Shown one piece after another: positions 23,801-24,669 of a stretch of 24,669 bases of DNA; positions within the stretch are counted from its first letter, which is position 1; every line of letters begins with the position of its first letter. Source of the stretch: Flavobacteriales bacterium UBA6165 (GTDB taxonomy: Bacteria; Bacteroidota; Bacteroidia; Flavobacteriales_D; Crocinitomicaceae); the NCBI GenBank assembly GCA_002422285.1, contig DIUF01000059.1, positions 1 through 24,669 of the forward strand. The letters are read 5' to 3'. The position numbers and the translations under genes were made by a program. Below the pieces are notes generated by a model. The model had not been told where the DNA came from. It saw only the letters and a program-made list of their open reading frames with translations, and ran no database searches.

Positions 23801-24669
23801 CTGGATCCTTTTAATGATGATGCAATTGCCGCCAATGGAGCAAGTAATGGCGGTGTATTATATATCAATTTAGGTAATGTTTCTGAGGATGTTTTAAGAG
23901 ACTCACGGAAATCTTTTGAACACGGTCTGCCAGTTGACCCCAACGACTTGTCGGGTGTCGATATTACCTCTTGGGGTCGTGTACCCAAAGTACAAACTGT
24001 TGTTAATGCCTTTGACAACGATGATGTTGCTCGCTCCAATCAAGACGTTGGAATGGACGGTATAAATAATAATTTTGAACAAGCGCATTTCGCAGAATTC
24101 TTGACTTGGGTGAATAGCTCGAGTTTGTCGGATGAGGCCAAGCAAAGATTGCTCAATGACCCCTCATCTGATGACTTCACGTATTATCGCGACGACAACT
24201 ATGATTTGCTCGAATACAATATACTGGAACGATATAAGAAATTTAATGGCTTAGAGGGCAACTCTCCGACCATGCAACAATCCGCCTCACAAAATGCACA
24301 AGGCTACCCTACCCAAGCAACCAATGCACCAGATATTGAGGACAACAACGAAGACAATAATCTGTCTGAATCTGAAAGTTATTTTCAATACAAGATTGAG
24401 CTTCGTCCTGAAACAATGGTTGTAGGCCAAAACAACATCACAAGCGTTACCGTAATTAATAAACCAGGCGGTGGCGAAGAACGTTGGTACCAGTTCAGAA
24501 TTCCTGTTTTCCAACCAACCAAAGCCGTAAATGGCATCACAGATTTCCGTTCCATTCGCTTTATGCGTATGTATCTGCATGATTGGGATCAGGAGGTTGT
24601 GTTGCGTTTTGCCCGATTGGAATTGGTTCGGGGCGAATGGCGTAGGTACATGCTCGATTTATATGAACC
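20807..24669 (+). CDS. sprA: SprA, outer-membrane translocon of the type IX secretion system (3' end outside window)
   Basis: One frame is open from 20807 to the window end, about 1287 of the roughly 2,400 residues expected for SprA. SprA forms the very large outer-membrane barrel through which T9SS cargo leaves the cell, and it is also needed for gliding motility in flavobacteria. Family landmarks are SIRPQGSVELSFGV at 153, RFDFNQNIQLNLVGQIGTRVKL after it, NYNTRAAFDFEN, GGTSYIDDFEASQ at 829, WYSIDPLFY, and LRFARLELVRGEWRRY at about 1266. The start is unusual: no ATG occurs in the first 90 codons. GTG 20807 gives the leader NTERKHFKRYLVGIGLLVLL and SQNSFA before cleavage. TTG 20798 is a second choice. 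The frame is the same as that of ruvA, whose TAG ends 18 bp earlier. Confidence 0.95.
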   Translation, partial: MNTERKHFKRYLVGIGLLVLLFSQNSFANGIKTYIDTPEVELPFPIEEHLDPTGNEPQSFDLGNPSNVTTTIEYDPVTGTYIFTETIGENIQYRPPSMMTLEEYLNYMQQKEMEEYWKERIAQQNAENQAAGLPPIRVDSDAFRNIFGSDEISIRPQGSVELSFGVSHSRYDNPILPENQRKITRFDFNQNIQLNLVGQIGTRVKLATNYNTRAAFDFENISNLRHSGDEDDLLQLIELGNVSFPLNTTLIQGSQTLFGAKARLQFGKLTVDAIASQSRGQRQIINVEGGAQVTQFNIGADNYEQNKHYFLGHYFHDNYDQWMSTLPIVGSPINITRIEVWVTNRQNITENTRNIVAFADLGEALPQHFEGGVSSSDLSNPRPRNDANNLYDWAVGNQDVRSFFNATSALSTQTVSPGPFNQAFEYEKVENARKLTEQEYSYNALLGYISLNMPLNTDEVLGVAFEYTVNGRTYQVGEFSYDGVNGTDALYLKMLRSTILSPQMQIWDLMMKNVYSVGGFQLSQQNFRMDVWYNNPETSLPVNFMPFAGVDDILLVELLEMDKLNIVNQPFSDGIFDFTPIQMQGNRMVSGGTINPMNGRVYLSTINPFGRTLRQKLIDVAGMSETQADRIAFTELYDSTQIQAQLLPRKNRFSLRGEFKSSVSGDIPLNALNVPQGGVTVIAGGVPLTEGIDYQVDYSMGRVRILNSSILESNVPIQIQVESNSIFGFQQKTYLGTHFNYRVNKDFNIGATWINAKEKPLTPKINIGDEPYSNHILGLNIDFRKEVPFITKMVDALPNISTSAPSFVTFRGEGAYLLPGVPRGLQGQGGTSYIDDFEASQSIIDLRSQTAWKIASIPQGQPDLFPEASLVNDLALGYNRALLSWYSIDPLFYQNNNLTPPHIQANPAMLQDSRMRIVLMTELFPNLNLQQFTFNNVPSLDLAFYPQERGMYNYDINEAFIDVDGRFTNPRQRWGGVMRALSTTNFEQANIEFIQFWLLDPFNDDAIAANGASNGGVLYINLGNVSEDVLRDSRKSFEHGLPVDPNDLSGVDITSWGRVPKVQTVVNAFDNDDVARSNQDVGMDGINNNFEQAHFAEFLTWVNSSSLSDEAKQRLLNDPSSDDFTYYRDDNYDLLEYNILERYKKFNGLEGNSPTMQQSASQNAQGYPTQATNAPDIEDNNEDNNLSESESYFQYKIELRPETMVVGQNNITSVTVINKPGGGEERWYQFRIPVFQPTKAVNGITDFRSIRFMRMYLHDWDQEVVLRFARLELVRGEWRRYMLDLYE

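Noticed and set aside
20807..24669. Possible frameshift or pseudogene in sprA because of its length and missing ATG.
   Set aside because: Sampled codons at several points through the region stay in one frame and family motifs appear in order up to the last base.

Overview
The window looks like a piece of a chromosome from a Bacteroidota bacterium, probably from the Flavobacteriales or a close relative. The evidence is an AT-rich composition, promoter-like TAnnTTTG boxes, few Shine-Dalgarno sites, a secreted protein with a type IX secretion system (T9SS) C-terminal sorting domain, and the 5' half of sprA, the outer-membrane T9SS translocon gene, directly behind maeB and ruvA. I see no tRNA, rRNA, CRISPR array, transposase or prophage gene.

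Layout. Positions 1-417 hold the C-terminal CBS-domain end of a cystathionine beta-synthase-like enzyme, convergent with a small lipoprotein gene (449-880, minus). A tightly packed plus-strand operon runs from 1063 to 6648. It encodes a HlyD-type periplasmic adaptor, a VTC-type polyphosphate polymerase domain protein, a four-helix DUF4956 membrane protein, a TolC-type outer-membrane channel, a beta-propeller-like lipoprotein and a BtuF-like metal-receptor protein. tyrS follows, with its own promoter box. It converges, with a 2-bp gap, on a minus-strand pair made of a lipoprotein and a 1100-residue WG-repeat protein. Next on the minus strand are a T9SS-sorted protein with three internal repeats, closed by a strong terminator, and a GH73/LysM peptidoglycan hydrolase. 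A divergent control region with DnaA-box-like sites separates that hydrolase from a plus-strand secreted protein that looks like a degenerate parvulin. A sirtuin gene (minus) follows, after a palindrome-rich spacer. The window ends with the maeB-ruvA-sprA gene string.

How the genes may work together. The most interesting unit is the 1063-6648 operon. It combines a cytoplasmic polyphosphate-synthesis fold, an inner-membrane partner and the two parts of a trans-envelope conduit (HlyD and TolC), but encodes no ABC, RND or MFS pump. My inference is a coupled synthesis-and-export machine for polyphosphate or a related polyanion, with DUF4956 where a pump normally sits. This is a hypothesis from gene order and motifs, not a demonstrated function. 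The remaining genes are mostly housekeeping (tyrS, maeB, ruvA) or cell-envelope genes (GH73 hydrolase, T9SS cargo, sprA).
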